Below the pieces are notes generated by a model. The model had not been told where the DNA came from, searched no databases, and was given only the letters and a program-made list of their open reading frames with translations. A program made the position numbers and the translations under genes. Shown here piece after piece: positions 25,822 through 39,300 of a DNA stretch of 64,000 nt (positions within the stretch are counted from its first letter, which is position 1; the number at the start of each line of letters is the position of its first letter). Source of the DNA: Numida meleagris (taxonomy: Eukaryota; Chordata; Aves; Galliformes; Numididae); NCBI RefSeq assembly GCF_002078875.1, contig NC_034412.1, positions 14,012,995-14,076,994 on the forward strand, in the 5' to 3' direction.

Positions 25822-26247
25822 CTGTCACAAAGAACTTTCCTTTAAAGACCAGAATGGGAGAAAGAAAAACAACTATTATTAAAAACATGAAAAAAATCAG
25901 TTGAAATCAATTTTTTCCTTCCATCCAGTTCTAGAAATTATCAAGTGAATTCTGAGGAACAGAAGAATGTTATCAGCCCCGTGAAAGGTGTATTGACTTT
26001 GAGCATTAAAGCATCAAGTTAAAGTGCAGCAGTGTAGCTTTTTAAACAGACAAAAACTGAATTCTCTGGATAAACTTGCATAAGCATCTGCTGCAAAAAC
26101 ATTGAGAATTATAGCAAAACAAATGTTTTAGAAAATGAGTTAGCAGCTTAGCTAACCATAAACGGCTATTCCCTGGGAAGAACATGTGCTGGACTCACCT
26201 ACACTGCCTTGCTGAGACTAGTGGTCTTTGGAATTAGCCTAAATTAT

Positions 26248-26273
26248 GGGTTGGGGTTGGAGGGGGGGGGGGG
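26248..26273 (+). repeat. G-rich tract with G-quadruplex potential
   Basis: Runs GGG (26248-26250), GGGG (26253-26256), GG and G12 (26262-26273) are split by short TT and A spacers. This satisfies the usual four-run rule when the G12 run supplies two of the runs. The G12 run is also likely to vary in length between individuals. Confidence 0.7.
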
Positions 26274-27603
26274 AAGAGGCACATCTGTAAGTCACGTTAT
26301 CGTGGCAATCCAACTCTGTTTCAACCAATTCTAAGCTCAAAAACATCAGCATCACGTGAGAATTTATTTTTCAACTTAAAAGTAGAGAGAAATTTTAATT
26401 CATTTTGCAAGCAATTGTTCAGTATGACAATACCGAGAAGAGCATGTTTTGTTTTCCAAGTGCAGTTGCAGTGCCCTAATATTAACTGCCAAATAGTGCA
26501 CAAATCACACATTTCCCATGATCCTCATTTTCTCCTCATGCTTTTCTATTATACTCATCTTCTTAAGGCACTAAAATAACAAATAACAGATGTCTATTTT
26601 AATATTTTTTTAAAGCAAGGCACTCTTTTCCCTGCACACTCACTACAAAAACTTTGTGCTGATTAATGACAGTGTATTTCAGTTATAGTAGGAAAGTTCT
26701 AAATTTGGAGTTGTTTTCTTCAGTGTAGAATTTTTCTAAGACATGGATACTCAAGACATAATTCCGAGTCTTCTCTGACTTTCTTCTATATTTTGCTTCT
26801 TGCTGCAACTCCAGTAAGCTCTGTAGTGTGCTTATGTAATTTCAGTTAAGATTATTCCATCTGTATAACTATGAGAATAGTCAAAGATAGTGGCCAAAGA
26901 ATTGTTAAAGAGAGTTAAATTATTAGCATGAGTTCAACAAAACATCTCATAAGTATTCCTAAATGGTGTGATGCTGAACACTTGTTGCATTTTCATGAGA
27001 AACAAAAACATTTTGCAGATGTCTGAGGTGAAATATACTTTGGGACAACAGGTAGTCATCTGTGGTGGACAGGAATGCTTGTCTGGGACATGTTTCAGCT
27101 TAAGTACTGGAATTGTATCTATTGGCAGTAGCAGACAATGGAGAGTAATGCTAATGAAGTAACAGTATATGAGGAGTCTCCCAGGTAGAATGAAACAGAA
27201 ATATACCTCGTCAGTGTTATTTAGTTTTTCTTTTTCACGTTAAACTCATATTTTTCCCCCTTTGTGGTACGGTTGCGTTGTCATTTTTTTTTCCCTTTAA
27301 CAGACATGACATAATTTAAGTATTTCTTAACAGTACAAGATGGAGTCTTGACTTTATATTCTTGCCCCTAACCCAAAGTTAATTTCCTTTAAATATGTAT
27401 GCATTGTTTCCTCTTACAAAGAAATACTTGAAAAGAATGAAGTGTATTAATACTAGACTGCTTTTGAGAACTGTAAAAAATGACCATTTGGCTGGACCGC
27501 TGGCTGAAGCTGTATAACACAAAGAGGAAAAAGTATTTAAAAATCCAGGCAACTGCTAAAAACGATAAACCCAAATATCTAAGTTGTTTTTGTGTGAGAG
27601 CGC

Positions 27604-27619
27604 AAAAAAAAAAAAAAAA
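27604..27619 (+). repeat. A16 homopolymer
   Basis: Sixteen A bases followed by short GCAAAAA units. I searched by eye for a matching upstream flank and saw none, so it is a simple A-rich microsatellite on present evidence. Confidence 0.9.
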
Positions 27620-28568
27620 GCAAAAAGCAAAAAAGAACCCTAACAATACAAAGAAAATAACCATTTGAGAGTTATAAAGTAATTATTTAGTCTGCAATAA
27701 CAATTGCAAAGCCTCCAGACACAATAAGTAAAATGGAGAAGAGTATTTCAGTAAAAGGATATTTTGCTGACTGGGAAAACACTCTTAATTTAGAGGAAGG
27801 AATCTTTTAAACTAACGTGACAAGGTACATGTAAAAATTAATATTATACTCTAATGTTCTTTTTAGTAAGGAGCTTAGGTTGATTTATTCATTTAGGTAA
27901 TTATGTACCACAATATTAGTAATTCAGAGTTAAATTGAATTAGGAAACGCTGAATAAATTGAAACAGTAGTCATATTTCTTTCTCACTGTGTAACGAACA
28001 GAGATGTATTGATGTAAGTTCTAAGTGTACTACATAAGTTAAATTCCCTAGACTGCAATTTGATCAAAAAGCATTAGACATTAACTTAGGCTATAATAGG
28101 TCCCTGCCATTGGATGGCAGTAAAATTCTACATCAATCACTACAAGTAAAGTGAATCCAGGAAAACAATAGAATTTTCCCCTTTTTATTTTAGAGTAGAA
28201 AGCTTGAGGGGGGATGGTGATACTGTGATAAGCACTAATTTTAAAATATGTTTCCTTTTTCTATGTTAAGAGCATTTTAGAAATAGCAAACTCAATTTTC
28301 TATTATGTGGAAAATCATTTATTTTTTCTTGAAAAGAAAAAGAATATCCAAGCATACTGCAAAGACAATGCAAATACATTCTATTTATTACTTCTTACAT
28401 AACAGAGGTTTTTATATATACGCTTTGTTTACGTTTTACTCAGTATGATCTGTTAAATTTTGTACAATATGCAAATTATTTTTTCAATAACCAGCCTTCT
28501 GCAGCAGGATTGTAGATACAAAAGAAAAGATTCTAGCATTTTATCTTGTTTTTGTTAATACTGTGGCA

Positions 28569-28578
28569 CCCCCCCCCC
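28569..28578. repeat. C10 homopolymer
   Basis: Ten C bases in an otherwise AT-rich setting; a simple repeat with no associated feature. Confidence 0.92.
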
Positions 28579-31500
28579 GAATCATATTTTTAATAAGAAA
28601 AAGACTACACATGAACACCACACATCTCCTTTGTACAGAGAGAGGATTTTTTACATCTATTTCATACCATGGCCCATATTTTATCACCTTTGCTCACACG
28701 CATGCTAAGATCAACCCATTCAAATTTCAGGAAACCTAGCCTGTGAAGGAATTAACTTTCTGTAAGATGATCAGCACTGAAGATCTCTAGGGCATTTAAA
28801 CAAAAGGAGCATATTTAGTACTATGCCTCGACCTTGACTAGTGAAGTCAAGATTCAGGCCAACAGTAAGTACAGATTTCCTTTAGTTAATACTACAACTA
28901 AGAAAGAAAGCAATGCAATTACCATGTTCTTAAAATAATCTTTATATAAGCTACATAATAAATAGAGGAACAAAGATTATCAAATTATTTTCCAAAATTA
29001 TTTTATACCTTTCAAGTCCTAACAAAAAATACTAGGAGAGTTTCTAAAACACACATGCAAAATAGTTTCACTTTTAAATGTGGGAGTCCTAATCTATGAA
29101 AAATCACTGGAAGTATTCTGAACAGTTACTCTCTCATTAACTGCACGGTTTTTGGATTAGGTCTTTTATATTAAAAATAGACTTTACGTGGTTAGCAAAT
29201 ATACAGAATTACACATTTATAAGACTGAATTAAATAGACCAAGAAATGTGTTTAGCATATGGTCTTATATGAAGAAATATAAATTCTTATGTCTTCATTT
29301 AGTGTATTTAAAAGAAATGTTATAAATTTAGTATGTTAAATTGCAATCTAAATGGCCATAAAATGAGTCAACTGTTTTTCACAATACATTCAGGGTGGTC
29401 TAACTAAAACTAAGGGCTATTAATCAGGATTTCCTGGGATCAAACCACAGACTCTCTGGCAATTTATTCACTCACTTTGTTAGAAGTCTGTTAAAGTTCA
29501 TAGCTTTTCAAAGATCATATTAGGCATTAAAATTTGGAAGTCATGTGACAAAAACTGTTACGTGAAAAAGAGAGAAAACAGCTTACTGCAAACACTTTCT
29601 TAGGATAGAAAGTGTAAAATATACACAATGAAACAATATTAATTTTTTATTTTTTTTTTATGACAGCAACTGTAAAGGGAAGCAGTGCCATAAACCTGCT
29701 GATACAGTCTTAGTTTCATTCACAGGGACTTATAAGTATAATGCTTCCGAACTAAGATACGAAATCCCTACAAAAATATTTCCCCCTACGTTCAGGCAAC
29801 AATCCTGCAAATATACTATCAACTTCAGGGGCTTGAGCAGTCCCAGATCAGTCAGTAGAATTACTCGTGTATTTAAGATAAGCACATACTAGCAGGATCA
29901 AAAGCCTAAGATTTTGTTGTTGAAATCCCTCAAGTACATGGGACTAAATCTCCCGAGGTCCAGAACACTATAAATTCACTTACATTTAGTGAGACTGAAC
30001 AGCCAGCAATTGGCTGTTCATATTCTCCCCACAGTTATATTTAGTCCAAGAAGCATCATTAAGACCCATGAACAGAATTTATTGAGGTGTTCAGAATTCT
30101 TAATGCAACAGAAATTGAGATTTTTGGCATTTCACAGAAGGGGTTCGGTGCAACACAGGATCAGACTGCAGCTGAAATAAAATTTACAGTGCTGAGACAT
30201 GTAAAATAAGTCTGTCAAGAGATAGCATTCTTCTAGAGGCGTGTATTAAGCCTGTAGTTCCTTATTAGCAAGAACCTAAACAAGCTTCTGCACCATGGCT
30301 AATCACCCTCAGTGATGTAAAAGAAGTCCATGTAATATCTAATAGCCTTTCAACTGCCACGTAGATATGTCTTGCCAGAATCTGATCTTACTCAAATCAT
30401 ACTCCAACCTCATTCTACTTTGCAACTCCTAATTTGCTACTGTATAAGAAATACCTGGTGTTACAGCATGAAAGTTTCTGTCAGCTTCAACCCAGCCTTT
30501 GTAAACACGCTTTAGTTTGGAAAATACTAAATCTGCATTGTCAAAAAAATTCAAAAAATACGAGATGACCACACACAAAGAATGTGTTTAAAAAAATATT
30601 TAGCGCAAATGAAATAAAAATAACTTCTATGGTCTTTTTTGACATGATGGCCAGCTGTGCACAGAGTAGCTGAACCTGAGGACCGAATATGATTTTTAGT
30701 GGAAAAGTGTGGCATATACATTTTCAGAACAAAAAATGAATACTAAATAAGGCCTTGGGTATTCCAAGAAGCAGTAAGGAGATTAGAACCACTTGCAGAC
30801 AGCAGTAGGTTTATACTGACTGTTGTTAATGACAGGAAGTGTGACTGCTTGTTGATTGTTTCTTGCTTTGTTTTCCAAGTCAAATTCCTTGGCATCCAGA
30901 TATTCAAACCATGCTGTGTTCTGTGTACAGGAGATTGGAAGGAACAAAATAGGTGTTGGGAAAGCATTAGGATATCTCATGAGTGTTTTTCTAACAGGCA
31001 AATGAAAGTTTCAGAGTTGGATGAGTGAGTCCTGGACCTCTGACTAATAAAAGATTGGTGGAAGTGGACTGGGAAAAGTGCGCAGAGAGACAAAGAATAA
31101 AGCAGTACAGCAGGAAGTTAGAGAGTCAATAAGGTGGACGAAGACGAGTGTTGAAATGTCAATGAGTCATCGCAATGGGGAGGCAGCTGGATTGCAGGTG
31201 CTGAGTTCAGGGAACTATGGCAACACCAGCAGAGAAGTTTCTCTGAATGTCAGGCTTTAGTGCCATCATCAGAGGGCAGGGCTGGCATTAGGTAGGTGCT
31301 GAGAGCTTCTGTTAGCACTCCCACTTTTCCCCAGTGCAGGCAGAGCTTCCTTCCAGAGAAGGATTTTAGTCTTCCTTTCTAGTGAAAAAGATAAACAGAA
31401 TTTCTACAAACTCCCAAAAATTGTTGTCCAACATTTTTTAATTATTGAATTTTAAAGAGCCTACTTATCACTAAAATCTCTTCTTATTCTAAAAATATTC

Positions 31501-33023
31501 AGTTAAAGTTATATTTTAATGTAACTGTACCAACAGCAAACTAATTCAGGACACCAGAGTTAAAATAAAGAGGGACTCTAACTACACTCCTTAAGATTTA
31601 AGTTTTTAAATAGGTATTAATTTACTGCTCTGCTCAGCTTGGCATTGCCTAATTTCCTAGTAAAATCACTGCACAAGACACTAGTTGGATTCAGTGTATA
31701 CTCATTCACATCTCGTGGTGACTGTGTCCTAGAGAATATGTACCTCCTATGATTTACTAAGTCACCATGTTGACTGGTAATATACCACTTTTATTCTCTG
31801 AAGTATAACATCCAATGTCACCAGCTCAAATTCTGGGTACAGCACCCCAGGTCATTCAAATAAGGATGATCCTAAATGTGACCAACACTTGAAAAGGGAT
31901 CTGAGTAAGCAATTTCTAGCAGAAAAAGTCAACTAGAAGTTTTCTTTATGTGGGAGTATGTCATTGCTATATTTCTAATGACCAGAAATGGCCTCAGTCT
32001 TACAGATCTTCGCTGTCTGTGCAAAATCCAAACCAGCAATACACAGAAAAATCTAGAAGAAGACTGAAGTGTTAACCTATCTCTGTATGATTGTAATCAT
32101 CTTCTGTTTGAAACACTGCAACATCAGACCAAAAGAAGCAGTTTGCAAGTTTTTGCAGAAAGGGACATTGCTTCCTAGTCTCTTTTGTACTTTCTGATGG
32201 CCTAAACACTCCCTCAAGGAAATCAACAAGCTTAAAACTTTACGTTAGGTCTTTAAGTTTAGCAGTATGGGTGAACTGACTTGATAAATACTAATATTAA
32301 TGTCTCCTTTCATCAGTTGCAGCATTTGTGTACTCAGAGAACTTCCACAACACAAACGAGTTTCACTGACTTTTGGAGAGTATGAAGGATCTATGTTTCC
32401 AAATGAGTCTCAAAGTGCTAATACAGGATGTGCATTCCTTCAGTCAAATAACAGACACAAAATTATGCCAAGTCATTAGCTTTAAAATAAGTAGCAGGAA
32501 CCAGGTTCTAAAAATAGATATAGAAGACAATCAAATCATTCAGAAACTGTGTTACCCTTATTTGAAACATGAATAATTACAAAAATAGTAAAACAACCTG
32601 TCAAGAATCCATACTTCAAGAATTAACAACTTTGCCCAGAAACAGAAGCGCTCATAAGAAGCAGTTCTCACTGTTATTAACTACAATCAGCTACAGACTT
32701 TCTCCAAAGGATGACTTCAGTGGATAGTGTCTGGCAGTGAGGACGCACAGCGCATCAGCTCAGCTCTTCTCTGCCCTACAAGGATGCTCTTTTGCTCTTG
32801 GTGTGCCTGAAAGCACCAGGTATGTGACTGCAGATACCTACAGCTACCACCCTGCCCTCTACATGGGGATTAAGCTGGTCTGTTAAACTACTGGTTGCCA
32901 GAGAACACGCTTCCTGAGCACAGGCTTCCTTACACAGGCAAGCCCCAAGTTAATTTCAAGTCATTATTAGTTTTTGACAACATTTAAGATCTCTGAATTG
33001 GTATTTATTTCGAGGCTCTTGAT

Positions 33024-33062
33024 ATGCAAATCAGTTATGCTAAATTCTGCAGCTTTGACTCA
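33024..33062. promoter_or_regulatory. Octamer and AP-1 consensus sites close together
   Basis: ATGCAAAT (33024-33031), the POU-factor octamer, is followed by TGACTCA (33056-33062), the AP-1 consensus, in a non-repetitive AT-rich stretch. Both are exact consensus matches. Function is inferred only; a 7-mer and an 8-mer are expected several times or about once, respectively, in 64 kb. Confidence 0.22.
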
Positions 33063-35297
33063 GTTTAGATTATCAGCGTTTACCTGCAAATATTTGAATA
33101 AACACTAGTGAGACCATCCTTTTACAACCCTTTTAAGATCAAAGAGTCAGTATTCTGCCTTTGAGGCTTGTCAGTTTAAAACCTGCACTAACAATTAAAG
33201 TATCCCCCATCCTCCTTTTCTGCTGTCTTCTCCCTCCCCCAAAACCAAGAATGAAAAGATTCCAGCCTGCAAGAAGTGTCCAGCTTCATACCCAAACTTC
33301 TGAATAATGAGTAAAAATGTGCTGTTTGCAGTATTGTTTCAGTGCTCCTCTGTTTAACAGGCTCCGTCCTACATGGCTGAAACTTCACAATGAAAAAGGG
33401 ATCAGCAGAGTTCTAAGCTTCCATTAAAATTCAGTGTATTTAGTACCACTTACAAGCAATACCTCTGAAATTTTTTCACAGGTTAATGTCAAAATGTCAG
33501 GGGAATTACACTGTGTGAGCAAGTGTTAATATGCTTACTGCTGATATCCTTCAGACTAAAAGATGGAGTTTTGTTCTTTTTCACTAGGTAGAGTAGGTAA
33601 TTGTGTTTTTCGTAGGCATACAATATCTAAAAGTGTGTAGTATGATAACTAGAGAAAAATACTCCAAGTGATAGGAGGCACTTCTATTGGTATTTCTGAG
33701 CCACCATGACCCTCCTCACTAAGACACAGAGGCTACAGAGAGGACAGAACTGGCAGACTTCTGTTTTTTAAGGGGATAGAAGGTATCTTTTGTTTGTTTC
33801 AGAAGAGGGCACTCAGCATCAACTTCAGAGAACTTATGTCTTTTATTTTAGACAATAGCTTTTTCAAGCTGAATATATTTCAGAAGAGGACAGGATTATT
33901 GGTCATTTCATGGTCTGACATTTTCTTGACTGGCAGGCTGCAGTAGCCTTCTTTAGCAATAGGAAGAGATATGGAAAGCTTCAGAGTATTTACTCTGCCA
34001 TATAAACATGATTATATCATTTTTCTCTAAGAATAGCTACTCACACCTACAGTATGGATGGAGCTATAAATGCTCACAGTCTTGAGGCTGTGTTTCAACA
34101 ACTATCTGCAGCCACCTGCACCACCCACACTTGACCACCCAATCTCTTTTCTTTCAGAAAGGGCACATAGCAGGACTCTACAACAATACATTTGTGCAAC
34201 CACAAAGACAGAAAATAGCATCTTCTGTGTTATTTCCATGACTCTGGATGGGTGGGATAGAGCATAAAACCAGGCCATTCTCTAAATGACCTAAAGAAAA
34301 AGGATAAGTTTCCATGAAGAAAAGAATATCAGAGGTACGAAAGTGATAACTAAAATGTATCAGTGAATACAGCTTGAACTTCTAATGAGTTCCAGTTGAC
34401 TCTAGGTTTGAGATAAGCTTCACTGCTTTCCACAGTCCTATTGAAGAAGTTTTTGTAATTTTTTTAGTGCTATGAGAAAAGATAAAGCAAAAAATGTTTG
34501 AAAGACAAATGCTTACAGTTTGTTTTTTTTAAAAAACAGTATTTTAATTACTCACCATTATATTCAGAATGTACAGATAATAGTTTTCATTATAATGTAT
34601 GTACTGAGTATTAAAATCACTATAGAAAATACACGTTATAATCATATTCCATTGAGGTTAATAGCCAGTCTTGGGAAAGTCTCTTGAGGTTTCCTCCTCC
34701 TCTCTGCTTTCTTAAATGGGATTAAGCAAGCAAAAAGAGACCAGGATGCTTCTGTGCTATACCTGGCTACGTACTGCAGATCACAAGGTCACTAACAGCT
34801 GAGCTAAGGATTCCCATCCAGAGTAAAAGAACATAAAGATTATCTTTTCACTATGACCTCTGACTTGCACGTGTAACATGATGACATCTACGCTTCTGAA
34901 TTATTTAAAAATGATCACATTTACACTGTTTCTGAAGTGTCCTGGGTTACCAACCAGAATTCAGCGAGTAATTAAGTCCTTAGTCATTACAGGCAGCCAG
35001 AATAAAAGCACTGTGAAATTCATTTGGCAAAACAAGCCCATAATTAACTGCAAACTGAATGAAGCTAGAAGAGGAAGATATAGAAAATATATATAATGAC
35101 TGAATGAACATAGTTTGTTTCTGTTTGTCTGCTTCACATTCTCCCTTTTAGCATGTTCTTCACATTCACATTGCCTCTTTCGGGACTTAGTGGTACTCCG
35201 TGCACAATTTCTATAGATGTATTGGACTTACTGTGTGCTCAGCTACCAGCTTATACCAGTGGCTGAAGTGCCGTAAAGTAAATGAAAGCGTTTAGAA

Positions 35298-36370
35298 ATC
35301 ATGGGATTATCTAGGTTGGAAAAGACCGCCAAGGTCTCCAAGTCCAATCATTAACTTGACCTACTGAGGTATCCACATCCCTTAGTGGAGCATTCACAGG
35401 CATCTTAATTGCCTCCAAGTATGGGGACTTCATCACTTCCCTGAACAGGCAGTTCCACTTCTTGACCACCCTCTCCACAAAGAAATTATTCCTAATACCC
35501 AACTTAAATCTCCCCTGGCACAACCTGAGACCATTTCCTCACAACCCACCACTTCTCATCTGAGCAAAGAGATCAACACCTTCCTTTCTGCAGCCTCCTT
35601 TCAGGCAGCTGTAGAGAGCGAGCAGGCCTCCCTCAGCCTCCTTCTCTCCAGAAGAAACAACTCTAGTTCCATCAGCCACTCCTTATGTTTTGTTTTCTAA
35701 TCCCTTCATCAGCTTCATTGCTCTTCTCTGCACACACTCAAGCAATTCAATATTATTCTTGTAGTGAAGGGCTCAAAACTGAACTTAGTGCTCAAAGTCT
35801 GGTCTCAGCAGTGCTGCATACAGAGGAACAATCTCTTCTCTGGCTCTGCTGGCCATACTATTGACTCAGGCCAGAATGCTTTTGGCCTTTTTAGTCACCT
35901 GGGCACGCTGCTGGCTCATGCTCAGCTTGCTGTCAACCTGAATCCCCAGGTCCTTCCCTGCCAGGCAGTTTTCCAGCCACTTTTTCAGACTTATACCACT
36001 GCATAGGGTCATTACTGCCTAAGGGCAGCATTCAGCACTTGCTTTGTTAAACATCATGTAATTGAACTAGAACAAGCCCAGCCAGATCTGCCTCCAAAGC
36101 CTTCCCATCCTCAAGCTGATTAACAGCCTTGCCTAACTAGGTATCATCTGCAAACATACTGAGGGTGCACTTGAACCTCTCGTCCAGATCACTAATAAAA
36201 GTCTTAAACAAAAATGGCCCCAACACCAAGCCCAGTGGAATGCCAGTGGTGACCAACTACAGACCATATTTAACTCCACTCACAAGCCTTTGAGCTTGGC
36301 CATCAAGCCAGTTCTTCACCCAGAGAACTGTACACCTGCCTAAGCCACGAGCAGTCAGTTTCTTACAATA
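35298..36370 (-). mobile_element. CR1 LINE, 5'-truncated, with reverse-transcriptase remnant
   Basis: This is the longest transposon copy in the window. Its 3' end (35298) carries the antisense CR1 terminus TCTAGGTTGGAAAAGACC, followed by the 3'-UTR blocks (TCCAAGTCCAATCATTAAC, CATCACTTCCCTGAACAGGC, AAAGAAATTATTCCTAATAC). From about 36000 to 36370 the minus strand encodes the C-terminal half of the CR1 reverse transcriptase. The catalytic box reads FADDT at 36154-36140 and is followed at once by a TAG stop (36139-36137). Upstream, residues equivalent to the VKNWLDG region and the GIPLG turn are visible. Frame breaks and stops make it non-functional. Endonuclease and N-terminal RT regions are absent, the usual 5' truncation. 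Only one degenerate copy of the terminal octamer-type repeat remains. The 5' edge is approximate and the subfamily is not determined. Confidence 0.93.
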
Positions 36371-39300
36371 CAATAATTATACCACATTAATTGCCCAAAT
36401 GAGTCAATTGATATTTTTGGACCTCCAGAACATCAAATATTTGCAAATAAAACAGTTCTAACTCCCTTTCTAAGTGTAATGCAATGGAAAGCACAGCAAC
36501 AACAGCAGAGCAGCAAGGTCCCAGGCTACAGCAAGTAAGGACTTGCTCAAATACAACAGCTGTAGGCACAGAAGTAAGGGAAAGAAGCTGCTCACCTTCA
36601 GAAGGCTTTAGTTATGTAAGAATCTCCAGCAAGATACCTTCATTTCCACTGCCAACACTTACATGAAATTTGGGAAGGGGTAGAGCCAAGATCCACCCCT
36701 TCCGTCCCCTCAGGTGCATTCCATGCACCTGAGCTCCCCTGAGTTGGCCCTGCCTTCCCACCAGGTTCTCAATCACTAGTTCAGGCCATGACTTAGCATT
36801 TCCACTACAGTAAGTTACATATTCCAATTATTTCATCAATTTCCATTACAGGAACTAAAAGCTACAAAGCCACTTTTCCTCCTGAAAGTAAACATTTATT
36901 GATGTTTCAGAAAGACTTGCAGTTGCATAAATGGAATGTTATCAAAAAATCACAAAATAGGTGAAATAGTGAGATACTGGATATTACTACTACTGAAATA
37001 TTAAACCTGTGATCAAGAGTTCAAAATAACCTCTATCAAAGAGATAGCTGTATTTATTTTGGGTATCATTCTGCAGACTGAAAAATACTTAGGAACACAA
37101 TTAGATTGCATGAAATGGATTGGCATTCTTTTTTTAAAAGGAGAAAAAAATGGCATCTTAGCAATAAAACAGAAAACTAGATAATACTTAAGCAGTCTTT
37201 GCAGGTCATGTACATAATGGCGGTGACGTACTGCTCCAGTGGGAATACTAGAAGGAGCTGTGTCTTGGCTGTGAACTCCTGTATTTCCCAACAGTGTAAT
37301 GTTCATTAGAACTTAACGTGTTCACCAAAGAGAACAACTCAACCATTTCTCCTTATTTTGGCTAAAGAAGTGAGCCAAAATTAGGTAGCTTAGGTGAATA
37401 TGAACACTACAGTTTCATGTGATTCATCTATTTTTATTTGAATAGAATTACCAAACTAAACATGTTTACTCAGATAATAAAAATGACAAGATATTATGAA
37501 ATAGCAAAAGCAGAAAGTGATCACAAGTAGCCAGTATAAAAGATCAGAAAATAGAGGCGACATTGCAGTCTTGCAATTACTGTGATGCCTATTTATTCAA
37601 ACATGGCTTTACATGTACTTATTTCTACATGTACTCATTCATACATGAGATACAGTAAATTATTTCAAGAAAGGTATGTAAATGTGAAATTAGAATTGAA
37701 GTAGACTAGTATGAAAGAAAAGGAAGATGAAGACAAGGCATGCACACACAAGAAAGGATAGAAAGTGCGGAGGAGAAAATGAAAGATCAGAGTTGAAGAC
37801 AAATGGCCTGGTGGTGAGACAAAGGAAATTAGGTGTTTGCTGTTGCTGTAAGTCTTTAGTCACAGCCTGGAAAAGTTCTCTGATCAGGCAAGATGTAGGC
37901 TCAGGAAACCAAAAACTCCTGAATGTAAACAGTGATGTAAAACACTGATGGGTACAGAAGCTTTTGAGGACACTTGAGGTTTGGAGAAATCAAGAAAGAT
38001 GTGAGGGATCTTTCTTGGAAGACATTCTGGGCTGAAGGAGGAGAAAAAAGGCAAAGTGTTTTCTCAGGTTGAAACTGTGAAGGTTTCAAGCCTCACACTG
38101 ACTAACAGGCACCATACCCTAATCACTGCTTGTATCTACCCACATCTACAGCTCTGGACATGGCATCTACAGAGTCCTCAAAGAACATGAGGAGAAACAC
38201 TGTTACCATCCACAGGCTTTTCTTTATTGGGCAGATCTAGAAATGGAACAAAATTTGAAAGGCATAAATAGGGGGAATAAAGACAAGGAACTGCAAAGAT
38301 ATTCCCATGCCAACATGTAGGTTTGACAGGAACATGGGAGATCCTGCAGGCAGTAGCAGCCACCCCATATACTGAGGCTGTGTCAACCATGAAAAAAAGG
38401 TGGAAGGGAATCTGGGACAACAGATGTCATGGTTGGTAAATTCCGGCTAAAATCTACTGAAAATCTCTAACAAAATTGCTGTCACCAGTTCTACTGCTAA
38501 ATTTTTACTATAATTAAGGAAAAAGTAATGATCACATTGTTTCAATGATAATTTTTTTGGAACAGAAGTTGTTCCAGTATAACAGTTCATACATCATTAA
38601 TAACAATTACGAATATAAGTATCGTGGTAGCATCCAAAATGTTCTAATACTTCCCAGAAATCTCTTTTAGAGCATTCAGTGGAGAAGAATCAAGCGGACT
38701 TGATTGTGAATTGCCAAAAGTATACTGTTTTTGAACACAGAAGACTTAACAGCACTTCGATATTTAAAAAGAAAAAAAAAAACAAGAAATGTTTTCTTCT
38801 TTTAATGTTCTTATTTGGAAAGCTGCATTTAAAATTTGGCAATTAACCTGATGGGAATGTGTCAGTGAATGTTTTAATATACTTAACTGTGTCTGCTTTA
38901 TAAAACAAAGATGTCTGTATAGCACCAAACTGAGTTCCAAACAGAAAAGACAAATTTCTACTGAGAATTGACATTAAAAAATAATGAATAGAAATATTTC
39001 CATGAAGCTTGGCAGGAATATGTACACTGTAGATGAACAACTGTTTTAACAAATGTTCAATAGAAGAATCCAGAATCCATGGAGGAAATAACATAACTGC
39101 TGATGTCGGATTCCATTAGGATCAGCACCAATGCACTACTAAATTATTACAGGATATTTTATGAACTGTTATTGATGATTTAGTGGTAAGCTAGGTTATG
39201 TAGCTTACAAGCTGTCACCTTTAAGGTGAGGCCAAAAGCGAGCCCAAGGATATAACCTAAAAGAAAATATAACAATTATTATAGTATGTGTGTCAGCAAA

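Larger units (their letters stand above)
25822..35297. other. Long non-coding AT-rich stretch
   Basis: Nearly 9.5 kb with no open frame above 91 codons and no recognisable repeat family. Local tracts are a G12-ending G-rich run at 26248-26273, A16 at 27604-27619 and C10 at 28569-28578. An octamer site ATGCAAAT at 33024-33031 and an AP-1 site TGACTCA at 33056-33062 lie 24 bases apart. Confidence 0.7.

Noticed and set aside
27604..27619. A16 as a retrocopy tail
   Set aside because: No upstream copy of the following sequence was found and there is no composition change; treated as a microsatellite.
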